64,000 nt of DNA from Favolaschia claudopus (Eukaryota; Basidiomycota; Agaricomycetes; Agaricales; Mycenaceae). Below are positions 22,501-32,944 of the stretch, in pieces (the first letter of the stretch is position 1; each line of letters begins with the position of its first letter). The stretch lies in assembly GCA_037176885.1 (NCBI GenBank), contig JAWWNJ010000006.1, positions 1,116,001 through 1,180,000 of the forward strand, written 5' to 3'. Both the position numbers and the translations under genes were made by a program. The notes beneath the pieces were generated by a model. That model saw nothing but the letters and a program-made list of their open reading frames with translations. It ran no database searches and was not told the origin of the DNA.

Positions 22501-23416
22501 TGAAGTCGCGACTGCTACTCTACAAGAAAAACAATGCACGGCATCAAGGAATGAACACTCGCTCGCGAACGATCGTCGCCCGCAACGAAAGTAAAATCCG
22601 GCTGCATTCAGAGAAGTTTCAAATGGCCTGGGAGGCTCGCTTACGGCTTGTGAATGGTGACGCGTCGAAGGTCGGGTGGCCGCGGTTAAAGAAGGAGGAT
22701 ATCAGATGTATGCAGGACGCTGAACAGGTTTCTCGCGACGCAGAGAAGCGACGGAAGGCTACCGAGCGGCGGTTAGTTAGGGAGGATGAGATGAGGGACG
22801 ATGGTCTGCTGCCCCCCCTCACCGAGGAAGAGGAAATGGTGACAAGGGGTGGGGAGAATATGAGGGAGATTGCTTGGATTTGGACGATGGCGGGGACGGC
22901 GGGAACGGACGAAGAATTGGAAGATGGTGTGTATAAAATCTGATTTACACATGACGAGATCTTCTAACTAGCTTTCCAGCCTTGCGTATTGAGTGGTCAA
23001 AGGCGTGGGCACGAAGCCGGCGCTGGACCGAGGAGGTGCGCCTTCTAGAAGAGGAGTGGCGCCGGCTCCCCATCTCGTACGCGCATCGCGAGGCGGCGTG
23101 GGTGGAGCGCGCTGTCGCCGTGCCTTTAGAAACCACCCCGGCTGCTGAGGCAGAAGGCAAGATTGCGTATGCTGCTAAGCAAGCTCAACTGTACCGTGAC
23201 CTGGCGGAAAGAGCGGAGGCGAAGCGCACCGAGCCGAGGCTGGCGAAGGGTAAAAAGCGGCAGGTGTGGCAAGCTAGCTGGGACCCGGTGATATCGGCGG
23301 AGAACATTGAGGGCGGCGGTGAGAGTGCCAGCGAAGGGGACGAGGCCGAGGATGAGCGTGGGGACATTGAAAGCGATGAAGAATTGCTGATGGGGGGCGA
23401 AGTGGACGAGGATTGA
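19588..23416 (+). CDS. KDZ-family transposase, copy 2, apparently complete
   Basis: About ten exons, with introns including 19972-20027, 20250-20296, 20863-20907, 21070-21120 and 21271-21317, all in phase. The product has a disordered N-terminus, then the CxC2 cluster (CPHC, RCQEC, CEEC, histidine, PLHVIEEWNG), the FCGCDAE and GWYPATDE motifs, and the KDZ core: D in LALDACFRLK (near 20939), GMGVCARHEF, D in SYDIVCQWW (near 21390) and E in DGEGIERPWA (near 21580). A long Arg/Glu-rich helical C-terminus ends EVDED-stop. Compared with copy 1 it matches the family consensus more closely and has no disruption that I can find. It is a different subfamily member and not a recent duplicate. It would cut and paste its own element. 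The termini were not identified. Confidence 0.87.
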
Positions 23417-23871
23417 GGCTTTCGGTAGTGTTTTTGTAGCAGTCGGGTTCTTCCGAATTGTGACAGCTGTCGAATCTGGCGATCAACGAAAGCTGTCAAA
23501 GGCTGTGTGGGAAGCATCGTGTATTTTTTCGTCCATTTAAATGCTTTTTGCGGGGTTTTTTTTGTGATGCGGCAGGAGTGCCGTCTGACAGAGTGATGTG
23601 GGTGAGCTGCCGAGGTGGTGGAGTGTGCCGAGGCAGCGGCATAGGTATTTCCTATGATTCCACATACACCCGGGCATGCCCGTGGTGTTCCGAGGTTCTA
23701 TATATGGACTCCCGCAAGATAACGCGTTTGATGGGCAGGTTCTCCCCGGGATCAAACACGTTATCTTGGGCTTATAAGGTGGACCAGGAGGCATGCGACG
23801 AACACGAGAAAGCACCTGTTGAACTTGAGCCTTAGCACGGTGGCCCTTGATGGCTGCCGCGGCCTTGTCGC
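23417..23871. other. spacer with a long hairpin, left of element B
   Basis: The minus strand has an open frame from 23840 downward (KAQVQQVLSRVRRMPPG) that reads like protein but is cut by the LTR start, so it may be an exon interrupted by element B. A near-perfect 18-bp inverted repeat lies at 23715-23732 and 23751-23768. Nothing else is assignable. Confidence 0.35.
23715..23768. repeat. 18-bp inverted repeat, hairpin
   Basis: CAAGATAACGCGTTTGAT pairs with ATCAAACACGTTATCTTG (17 of 18 positions) across an 18-base GC-rich loop. Confidence 0.7.
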
Positions 23872-24246
23872 TGTAACGACTGGCCATTTTTGCGCGTTAT
23901 ATCTGGCTATTTTAAGTCAAGTGCGGCCCTAAACAACCCAACTACCCGCCACGACTATAGTCTTACTCGACTATCAATAGGAAGTCAGTACCTCTGTTGG
24001 TGACACTAAGGAGGGTCAAAGTGAGCTCCGAGCTGTTGACCGTAAAACCCATCACAGGAGAAAGGCATTATATTAATAGCCTACTGCAGTACTATGGATC
24101 TGTTCCATAACAGAACCCTCAGAAGAGTGACGAAGAGTCAAGTACTTGTGTACTACGGACTTAGACAAAGGTCTGCAAGGATGTAGGAGGCGCCGCGGGG
24201 GCTATCAGAGTCAACATCAGTCAAAAGACAGATGCCGCGGGCTGCC
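23872..24246 (+). repeat. LTR of element B, left copy (matching part)
   Basis: Starts TGTAACGACTGG. It is the same length as the right copy, differing by C/T near 24052 and G/A near 24175. It is followed by CTATAAATAGACGG, a likely TATA box at 24249-24257, so the full LTR is probably longer. Confidence 0.8.
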
Positions 24247-25638
24247 GACTATAAATAGACGGCTGGAACAGCGGAAAGGGATCTCATACAGGAGATGCCG
24301 GTGCTAGGATCAGAAGGCAGAGTTATGGCAAGACATGAGGTCTTTGACAGGAGAGTTGATGATGTGATGCTGAAGCCGAACAAGTGCGGCAACTTCATTA
24401 GAAATCTATTTCTATATTGGAGTCAGCGCGGATGACTTGGTGGCTTGATAAATTGGACAACAGACGAGCCTGTGATATTGCGAGTGAATTGGAATGTCCC
24501 AAGAATAGTCTTAGGAGTTATTAGAGGCGTTGATAGCACCACCGGAAGGGTTGCCGCCAGTGACGGATTGACGGGATCACCAATGATGGCGTTCCGCGGG
24601 CTTCCGCCATTCAGTGATTCAACCGTGAGAGTCATAATGGCTGACTTTCTACCGTTGGATCGACAAGCCAAGAGGCTGCCGAAGGTCCGCCGGGACACCC
24701 AAATACCAATATACCATCTCTCTACTCAATTGGATCGACATTGCTTACTCTGTACTATTTATGTGATGTATTTCTTGGCATTAGTATAAAAGGACCTGTA
24801 TTTCTCGTTGAGCTGGAGGACATCGCGCTCAGTCTATTGGACAGCGTTGGTGAACTCAGGCAGCAACGTAGAGGCATATAAAAAGATATTGTCTACTCGT
24901 TTGTCTTAATAGAAATTGTGTTGAAGTTCAGTTCAAGTGTGAATCTAAGCATTGTTTCGAGAGTGTTCACCTGCGGAGGCTTTGCATTCGAGTAGCTTTG
25001 TCGTGGCCTTAGTGTGCAAGGAACTGCCTGCCTCTACTGCCCGCGGACTGTCTATTTCGTTGTAAGGATACGTGTGCTCGAGAGTGAACTAGTATCTCCC
25101 TGAGTCTGAGGAAGAGTGGAACTGTCCATCTGCTGAAGCATTGCGTTGGAACTGCTGGCGCATAACCGGAAGAGATCTGATTAGTCCTCGTCTGAAAGGC
25201 TTGTGCTATATAAAGGAGTGTCAAAGGTTCCTGGAATTTGGAGGTTCAGGTCTATAGCGTAACTGGCGCTATAAGAATTGTGCATTCTGCCGCGGAAACT
25301 GTCTGTGGCCATTGTTTCAATCTCGCCCTGATATTCAACTTCGTTGGGTATCTTGTATCCTACTGTTTTATAGTTCCTATTTTTAGGAAAGGTCCGCGGA
25401 CGGAATCACTTCCATCTACGGTGTGTGAGAGCGTGTTTTGTGCAAGGTCCTTACTTGCAAGTCGACTTATATCCTCGTCACTGTGACATCTGGATTTCGG
25501 ATCGAACCCCACGAACTCTTCGAGAGACATTTGAGTGTATCTTGTGGAGATATTTGTGTTGTAGTGTTGTGTGTGTTGGTTGATTGTGTTATATATATAT
25601 TTTGGTGGTAGATTCTCTGCTGCGCTATATTTAGCACT
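24247..25638. other. non-coding left part of element B
   Basis: There is no long frame. It contains three TATA-like stretches (24249 CTATAAATAG, 24785 TATAAAAGG, 25207 TATATAAAGG) and several CCGCGG copies. It probably includes the remainder of the LTR and the leader. A stretch near 25490 (TGGATTTCGGATCGAACC) looks tRNA-complementary but does not fit normal primer-site geometry. Confidence 0.4.
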
Positions 25639-26061
25639 TCAGTTGATATATTCAAGTGTCAGCGTTACATCGCGCTTGCTATTCTTGGCGTTGTGGTAGT
25701 TGTTGAGCATGCGGTCGATAGCGCCAAGCTGGGAAGTAGGGATCTTGAACTTGGAGATCTTGTACTCGTCCCTCATAGCGTTGGAGGCGGCAGTAAGAGC
25801 ATTGACGACCTTCTCGTTGGAGGGGTGCTGAAGGGACTGAGCGAACAGTTTGAAGTCCGACTAAAAATAGACAGAGTTAGCGCGGAAAGCGTTTTGGGCA
25901 TGCAAAAAATATGGACGAACCGCCGCGGCTGCGAACGTGCTGAGCGTAGAGTGAATGACAGCCGCAGGGAGAGAGTCTCTGAGGGCGAGGACCCGTTGAA
26001 AGTCGCGTTCAGCTTCAAGGATAAGGTTGGACGCTTCGATGAGCGCAGAGCGTGGTGCCAT
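25639..26061 (-). CDS. small antisense cargo gene of element B (B2)
   Basis: Two exons, 25921-26061 and 25639-25860, are separated by a 60-nt intron (GTTCGTCC..GTCTATTTTTAG), both in phase 0. They give a 120-residue helical protein starting MAPRSALIEASNLILEAE and ending LTLEYIN. The family is unknown. Its intron style matches that of the antisense genes in element A, and it lies downstream of B1 on the same strand. It is intact and has no cysteines or membrane segments. Confidence 0.5.
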
Positions 26062-27121
26062 GGCATGCGATGAAGGCCTGTAGGCGACGAAGAAATGAGC
26101 AGAGAACAGAAGTCAATTTATAGTTTTGACTAGGAGAGCTTGGTTAAATTATTAACGACCGGCTACGATCGTAAAGACGAGCCAAGGCTGTTGGTTGCAC
26201 CTCTAACTGAATTGAATATGCGAGGACGCATCTTTTTTCTTTAGTGAGGGGGAGAATATAGAGCAACAGACAACCGCGGGAGGGTATTGCGCCACCGCGG
26301 GCCTTGCAAATTTACCCATAAAGAGACAGGGAAATTTCGTTTTGCTAAAATTAGACGATTTTGAGCTAGAGCGTTGCAAAAGCCAAGTTGCGGAAGAGTT
26401 TTAAGGCTGAATAATGTCGATCGGTTCCTATATGATCGATTTTATGAGGCAGTTAGGGATGATAGTGGGTATTCTATTAAGCAAGAGACTTGTAGAATAC
26501 ACAGGCGGGAGTACAGAACTCTACCTTGAGTACCCACCGCGGTACTTACAGGAAAGAGAGTTGGACTGTGCTAAAAATAGACCCGCGGAAAACTGAAAGA
26601 GAAGAGTTGACTAAAGGAAACTTTTTGACGACTTGAAGAAAAAGTGTCAATTAAGTGTCAAGTGTGACTTCTGATTGAAGTACAGGAGAAATTGGACTGA
26701 TTCCAATAAAGTTGAAGAAAGATTTTGACGACGGACTTGGTCAAAATTCAGCCTTCGGCAATCTCCGAAGGATTGATGACGGCATGATGGCCGGTTGATG
26801 TTGACTTGGTGGATTTCTTTAAGACTAAAATTCTTACAAAGGATTCACACGGTTGAATCAGAACATCAATAGGCGCCAGTGGGCGCTAGTATACATTTGA
26901 ACTCAAGTAGTATGGTTTACAGACAAGGTAAACTAAAAGCTAATACTACTGAGTGAGATATGTAAGAAAGTTGTTTTTTTTGAGTTGGTCTACGCTACGG
27001 CTGGAGACAACAGCACTACAGGAAAAATATCTTCGAGAGTTTAAAGACTAGAAGAGGATAGTCTGGATACATGCGACAGTAGATTTTAGCAAATAAAAAT
27101 CGAGAGCAGCAGGCCGAGCGT
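26062..27121. other. non-coding spacer of element B
   Basis: AT-rich, with four CCGCGG copies and one TAAAAATAGACCCGCGG composite at 26570. Short frames only. I see no gene. Confidence 0.4.
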
Positions 27122-29082
27122 TCACCCGCGGTCCACCTTCTTGCCCTTATCCACAGGAGTCTTCTCCGTACCCTTCCCTTTGCGTTGAGCTGAAGAGGTC
27201 GGAGGGCGCGCCTTTGACGAGCTGGGAGCAGGAGTCTCCAACAAAGGGGCAGGTCCGAAAGCAACCGCCGGCGTAGCAGGAGCCGCGGTTGGTTGGCCGG
27301 AGACGTCGTCTTGGAAGAGGAAGCGACGGGTGTCGACGAAGGTCCCGCGGAGGTCAAGTCGTCGAAAGAGGAGGTGGGCCGTACTTTGGGATCCATAGTC
27401 TCGAGGACGCCCTTGAGTTCCAAGTCAGGGATAAGACGGTTGGAGAATTTCGGGTGATAGACGTGCTCGGTGACTGCCCCAGACTCGTCCGTCACTGGGA
27501 TGGCGCTGGAGGTGGCTTCGTGCGCAACGAAGTCCTGTTCTAACTCGTAGAAAGACTTCTTGGACATAACGTGCGCTACGAACTCCCGTACGAGATCCGA
27601 TCCCTCTTTATCCTCGAAGAAGTCGTCAAACTGTTCAGCAGCAAGCAAACGTTCGGCGCCGGAGATCGTCAGGGCAGTATCCTGAGCCTGCAGACGAAGG
27701 TTGTTGATCGCGCGAGCGTGGGCGAAGCCGGTAAACTGAGCGTCCTCGTAAGCTTGGACGAGCCGCTGGAGGGACGCGGCAATGGTGTGTGGTGCAACCG
27801 CAATGAAGGGGCGCATACACTCGACGAAGTGTTTGAAGGTAGCCGGCGTCCAGTTGAACGAACATTTATGTTTATAATGTGCGCAGCGGACGCACACGGA
27901 GGAACGGCCCCCGACGGGTCGGCATTCAGCGTAGTTGAGAACGCAGTTCAAGCAAGGAAAAGCGACCTTGGAAAGCAAGGGAGGGACCAACGAGCTCTGT
28001 ACATAAGAAGTAGGAATTTTCATCTGCGCGGGAGCAGGAAGACCTAGAGTTGGAAGGATAAGAGTTAGTAAAAAGAAAAGTTTGATACAAGAGAACGTAC
28101 CAGTCTCGGGAATATCAAAGAGCAATTGAAGAAGCTCAGCGCGAGTGGATATCGAAATAGACGGCTCCGCCGGCGTGGCGGACCGCTCAGAAATGGGCGC
28201 AGGCGTTGGAGTACGTTCAGGCGTTGGAGTGCGTTCTGGAGATGGGGTGCGATCCTGGCGCTGCCGTTTAGCTGGAGGTTTTTCGTCTTCAGAGTCCTCG
28301 CTCTCCGAAAACATAGCGGCGGGAGCGGTGCGCTTGGGCACAGCGACGATGCACGGAATGCAGAAGTCGCCCCCGAAATGCTTTGCCTTTGGATCCGCGG
28401 CGATGATAGCGTCCTGGACCTCCGCAGAAGGGCGTAGATCGCGGTAAATAGGGATAAGTTCGGCGGCGGCAGCAGGAGGAACTTCCTGGGCGATGTGGCG
28501 GATGACGTTGGAGAGAGCCCAAAGAAAGGCTTCGACATTGAGAGGCAGGTTGGGATTGTCGCGACGATAAGGCACCTAGGAAAGGTGGATCGTTAGTCAG
28601 AAACATGAAAAGATAGAAAAGTTAGAAAGACGCACGAGGGCAGGAGTCAACAAGGCCAGACTACGGATTTGGTCGACCGTCGGAGACGGCGGTTTGTGGA
28701 CAAAAAGCGGTACAAGATCGCGGGCTGAAGCGTTGTCGAAAGGAGCCCAAAAAGCGGCGGAAGGATCGTCTGATGGAATCTTAGGCGGTGGAAGAATTGA
28801 CGCGGTGCGCGCAGGCTTGCTGGGGCCAGCGACGGGTGTCATAGCCTTGACGGGCTTGGGAAGCGCTTTGGGCTTGGGTCTGGGAGGCGGCGACGGAGTC
28901 TGAGACGGAGACGCTGGGTCCTCTGGTTCTGGAGTACCAGGCTCGACGTCTTTGGGCAGAACTACTGAGTCGCGGCCAGGGCCAACCCTAGCCTTGGTGA
29001 CGCGCTTGCGTTTCGCCACGGTGGTGCTGGTCTTGCGGGTGGAACGGCGAGTGGGTTCGGCGGTGCCTTTCTTAACGGGCAT
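27122..29082 (-). CDS. antisense cargo gene of element B with Zn2Cys6-pattern cluster (B1)
   Basis: The start is MPVKKGTAEP at 29082 (an in-frame ATG also exists at 29100). The introns are 28576-28635 (GTGCGTCT..CTAG) and 57 nt near 28046-28102 (GTACGT..CTAG), both in phase. Exon 1 is basic and Pro-rich. Exon 2 has a helical block and a T-P-x-P-E-R-T-P repeat. Exon 3 has the cysteine pattern C-x2-C-x6-C-x9-C-x2-C-x6-C near 27860-27960, an exact match in spacing to a fungal Zn2Cys6 cluster but placed mid-protein and with few basic residues. Helical, possibly coiled-coil sequence follows. Near 27290 the natural tail (KGKGTEKTPVDKGKKVDRG-stop at 27122) lies in another frame, so a one-base change or an unseen intron is present. 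A regulatory or Gag-like role is open. Confidence 0.6.
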
Positions 29083-29898
29083 ATGTCCGGCGACGAGCAC
29101 CAGAGGGAGGTGATTGTTGTGGATGAAAGAGTAAAAGAGAATCCAAGGAGTGGGCTACTCGGCGACGTAGGCGTCGAGGAGCGCGTCGAAGGGCCAGAGG
29201 GATAACCAAGAAGATAGCCACAGGGTGTAAAACACTGTGTGTGGTGGTGGTGGAAGGAAGGAAGAAGTGGGCGCTAAGAGACACACCCACTCAGTCTATA
29301 AGTCAGCGCGGACTTAGAGAAATTTTCTCTAAGTCGCCACGCCTTCAAGAGGACTGAATTAAATGATCAGTGACTCACTTTGAAAGAAGAACAGAAGACG
29401 GAAGTTAATCTGGCGCGCAGCCGCAGTAATTAGAAGCCAAGATTAAGGTTTGATGAAAACCTAGGGCGGAGGCGGCCGCGGCAAATGATAAGTCGGAGGT
29501 ACAGATTAGATAAAGCGAAAGTGCAAACGCACTTAGGATTAGGGTTGGCGAAGTCCAGGACGGCGAAAATTTGACCGAGTCGAAAAATATAAGGAAAAGA
29601 GGTGAAAAACCCCTGTCCGAATATTTCAGACAGAAAGTGTCAATGACGTCATATGCCGTAATGATTGGCGTCCGCGGAAGCAACTGTCTAAATTAACAGA
29701 CGGAACGTCTTAGCGAGTAGTGCAGGAGGACTTGACTAAAAACAAGTCGCTCGAGGAAAAAGGGACAGAAAAGTAGTTTGCAGTTGGTCTAAAAATAGAC
29801 GTCCGCGGGAGTTGTCATCCTTGCGGTCCACTAGATTTAAAGCCAAAAATAAGCACGGATTTTGGTGCAGGCTATAGACCGGGGACGGTCTAGATTTA
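29083..29898. other. non-coding, upstream of B1 to the polypurine tract
   Basis: Contains the likely promoter of B1 (read leftward) and three CCGCGG copies, one next to TCTAAAAATAGACG at 29789. No gene. Confidence 0.4.
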
Positions 29899-29910
29899 GT
29901 GAAGGGGAGA
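29899..29910 (+). other. polypurine tract of element B
   Basis: GTGAAGGGGAGA immediately before the TGTAACG start of the right LTR, the position where plus-strand DNA synthesis is primed in Ty3-type elements. Confidence 0.65.
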
Positions 29911-30285
29911 TGTAACGACTGGCCATTTTTGCGCGTTATATCTGGCTATTTTAAGTCAAGTGCGGCCCTAAACAACCCAACTACCCGCCACGACTATAGT
30001 CTTACTCGACTATCAATAGGAAGTCAGTACCTCTGTTGGTGACACTAAGGAGGGTCAAAGTGAGCTCCGAGCTGTTGACCGTAAAACCCATTACAGGAGA
30101 AAGGCATTATATTAATAGCCTACTGCAGTACTATGGATCTGTTCCATAACAGAACCCTCAGAAGAGTGACGAAGAGTCAAGTACTTGTGTACTACGGACT
30201 TAGACAAAGGTCTACAAGGATGTAGGAGGCGCCGCGGGGGCTATCAGAGTCAACATCAGTCAAAAGACAGATGCCGCGGGCTGCC
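29911..30285 (+). repeat. LTR of element B, right copy, truncated
   Basis: Matches 23872-24246 with two transitions. The match ends at CGGGCTGCC, where region C starts (ACATGTAAG). Confidence 0.8.
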
Positions 30286-32944
30286 ACATGTAAGAAAACC
30301 CGCAAGAAGAGTTTTGTAAGAGCTCCAAAGATAATACGGAGAGTGTGAATGGGCCAGATAAATTAAACCAGGGCCGGAGGAGCGGGGCCGGAGAACGCCG
30401 GAGAACGCCGGACGAACTGTAGCCATTTGCTCGAAGGGAAACCAGACAATCCGGAGGAGTAGGAATGATTCTGACGGAGCTGGAGGAAGCTCGAGCCAAA
30501 ACCAAAGGAAGGGAGAGTGCGACAGCAAGAGAGAGATGCAGGAGTCGCCAAGATAGCCATAGAGTCCATCTGTCAAAGACGGAGGGTTGAATAAACTATG
30601 GGTTCACCAGCAGCCGATGTTATGAGAACATTAATCCACTCCTACGTGGACGTTGCCGGTGTGCAGGCCAAAGGGTAGGCACTGAAAGGCACATGGAAGC
30701 GTGGGAAAGCCGGATCAATTCCGGACGAATCAACGGAAGATCGGGCTGGAGGTCGCCAAAGAACTGGAGTGTCGGAAGGACAGTTGCTATCCATATGGAA
30801 GAAGACTCTGGGATCGAGTCTTGTAAGGGCTCCAAAGAATACAGAGGATGGAAAAGTGGCTTCGAATAAGAGCCAGAGGATGGAGGGTATCGTGGGAAAG
30901 TGCCGGAGGACGGGCCGGACCAAGTGCCGGGCCAACTCGGGCAAGAGAGCGAGGGGAAAATGGATGAAGGCGACACAAACTAGGCGGAAAAGTGAATCCT
31001 AGTTGGATAAATTGAAATAAACTCAGCGATAAAATTTCCAGGCTGGCTAGCGTATCCCCCTCTTAAGGCAGGAAGTCCCATCGACTGCCAAAGAAGGTTG
31101 GAGGATTGCCAGGGGAGTTCTAGAGCAAGGAACGTGCTCCAGAATTGCCGGAAAGCTCGAAGAGTCGAATACGGCCAATGAACGACAATGGGAAATGTGC
31201 GGAGGAGGCTGTAGGTCACCCGAGATTGATCACGCCGGGTGGGCCGGGCCGGAGCGCCGGGAAAACCGGGTGAATCTCGGAGGAGGTGACAAAGAGCCGG
31301 GGGAGCACACAAGAGGTCTGTGCACAGTGGCGGAGAAGCAAGTCCCAAAATTCGTGCGCAGCTTGACTTTGCTCACAGAATTGGGGAGTTGATGCGCAGC
31401 CACACATAACCGTGTGAAAGCCAGAGGGAAAGGGAAGTGACGGAGGAAGGAAAGTGTGCCGGAGGAACACCCCAAATCACAGGGAGAGACTGGAGATACA
31501 CGAATTTCCGGAGGAACAGAGGAAATCGGTGCAGAGCTACAACAGTCGGATCCAAGCGGCCGGAGGAACGGACCGTGGGAAAATAGAGCTCCGGCCAAGA
31601 TAAACACCGGAGGAGTGAAATCTTGACGGGGTTGAAGCTCAGACAACGGAAATGGGGATGGAAGTTCCATAGGCAGAATGAAGCGAAGTCGAAAGCGAAG
31701 GCGAGACGGAGAGAGACAAGGAGACGGAGAAGACTGAGGCAAACAGGGACTGATGCCGGAGGAAGCAGTCAACATTCCGGCCGATAATTCGGGCGGAAGG
31801 CCGGAGGAACACCTGCAGAACTAGTGGCCGAATACCGGAGATGGCTGGCCTAAAACGATAACGTCAACCTAGAGCTACAAGCGAAAACTCGGGCAAAGAC
31901 AGAGTTCCAGCGACACAAAGAAGGCGAAGACAGATGGGGAGTCGGTGGTCATGTGATCGAGCCGGGCGATCGGGCCGGAGGAGCCGGAGGTCCGGGCGAT
32001 CTAACCTTAAACCAACAGAAACGTTTGCCGGAAGGGCCGGACGAAGAACCGGACATTCGAGGCAAAGTATATCAGCGTGAACGTGAAGAGGAATACTCTC
32101 GGAGTTCAGCCGAACCACATGCTCGGAGGAGACGGGCAGAGAGCCAGGAATCCTAAACGAGCGGTTCAGAGCAACGGCAGAGGCCGGAGCAACCGAACCT
32201 TGAAGACGGAATGTCTTCAAGCTTCCGGAAGGGAAGTCTTGACCCCAATCCAACAAGGAATTGGGAAAACAGAGGTTCCGGAGGGAACCCGAGACCGGAG
32301 GAGGCCTCTAGATGGTGGTGTCAGTATTGCCGGGTGAATGACAAGGGAAACACCAAGGCAAAGTCCGGACGTAAAAGGCCGGTCGTGCGCGCACTAATCT
32401 CTCGACGAAAGACTGCCAGGATATGTTGGTACCAATCCTACGGTTCCATCAACGGATGGATATTGTGGGGCAACCGGGTTCCATGATGCAGAATCCGTGA
32501 GAGTCAGAAAACGAATGACACATGTTCCGAGAGAGTATCAGAAAACACCATCTTGAATGGAATTAAGACAGGAGTTGTCGATTTATGGAAGGGATTATTG
32601 CCGGAGGGAAACCGAGGAATTCGGCCGGATATTCCCACGGTCCGGAGGCCGGGGGAACCGGACGAAGCGGTCGGGGTGAAGACCCGGACCCATCGCGTGA
32701 GCGGAGAGAAAACCCATGAATTCAATAGATAAGTGATAGCACAAATTCGTAGAGAAAAGGGAAAGTCCGCACACGGAAGTTGAATTTCGCGGCAATTGAT
32801 ACAAGTAGAGTTGATATAGGTCCAGCTCGAATGAGCGGACTGGTGTATAGGGAAAGAATGGATGCATGGGGGTTTGATGAACACCTCGGGGGAACTCAAG
32901 AACACCAATGCAGCTGTTCGAGAGCTGAGGCGTCAAGTTGCTGT
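30286..32944. other. 2.6-kb region downstream of gag in element C, no coding seen
   Basis: Where pol should be, all six frames are interrupted every 100-180 codons or less and show none of the RT, protease or integrase motifs. A partial repeat is visible: TTTTGTAAGAGCTCCAAAG near 30312 and CTTGTAAGGGCTCCAAAG near 30822. The CCGG-type words are continuous throughout. Confidence 0.5.

Larger units (their letters stand above)
24193..30279. repeat. dispersed CCGCGG palindrome, element B (about 20 copies)
   Basis: Starts near 24193, 24235, 24594, 25041, 25290, 25394, 25923, 26274, 26295, 26537, 26583, 27126, 27283, 27345, 28395, 29476, 29673, 29803, 30232 and 30274. They fall in LTR, non-coding, intron and coding DNA alike. 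Several sit beside a TAAAAATAGAC word (26570, 29789). Confidence 0.8.
23872..30285 (+). mobile_element. Ty3/gypsy-type LTR element B, pol-less, with antisense genes
   Basis: 375-base direct repeats at 23872-24246 and 29911-30285 differ at only two positions, both transitions. The second is preceded by a purine-rich AGTGAAGGGGAGA tract, the usual plus-strand primer site next to a 3' LTR beginning TGTAACG. The second repeat stops at 30285, where region C begins, so it is probably a truncated LTR, and the left LTR probably continues beyond 24246. No gag or pol is present between the repeats. Instead there are two intron-containing genes on the minus strand. Near-identity of the repeats implies recent insertion or conversion. 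Confidence 0.7.

Noticed and set aside
987..23416. TET/JBP dioxygenase gene expected near KDZ transposons
   Set aside because: No frame shows the histidine-x-aspartate iron-binding motif with its partner residues. None was found in this window.
25485..25510. Primer-binding site of element B at TGGATTTCGGATCGAACC
   Set aside because: The distance from TGG to the T-arm complement is too short for a tRNA 3' end, and the LTR end next to it is not defined.
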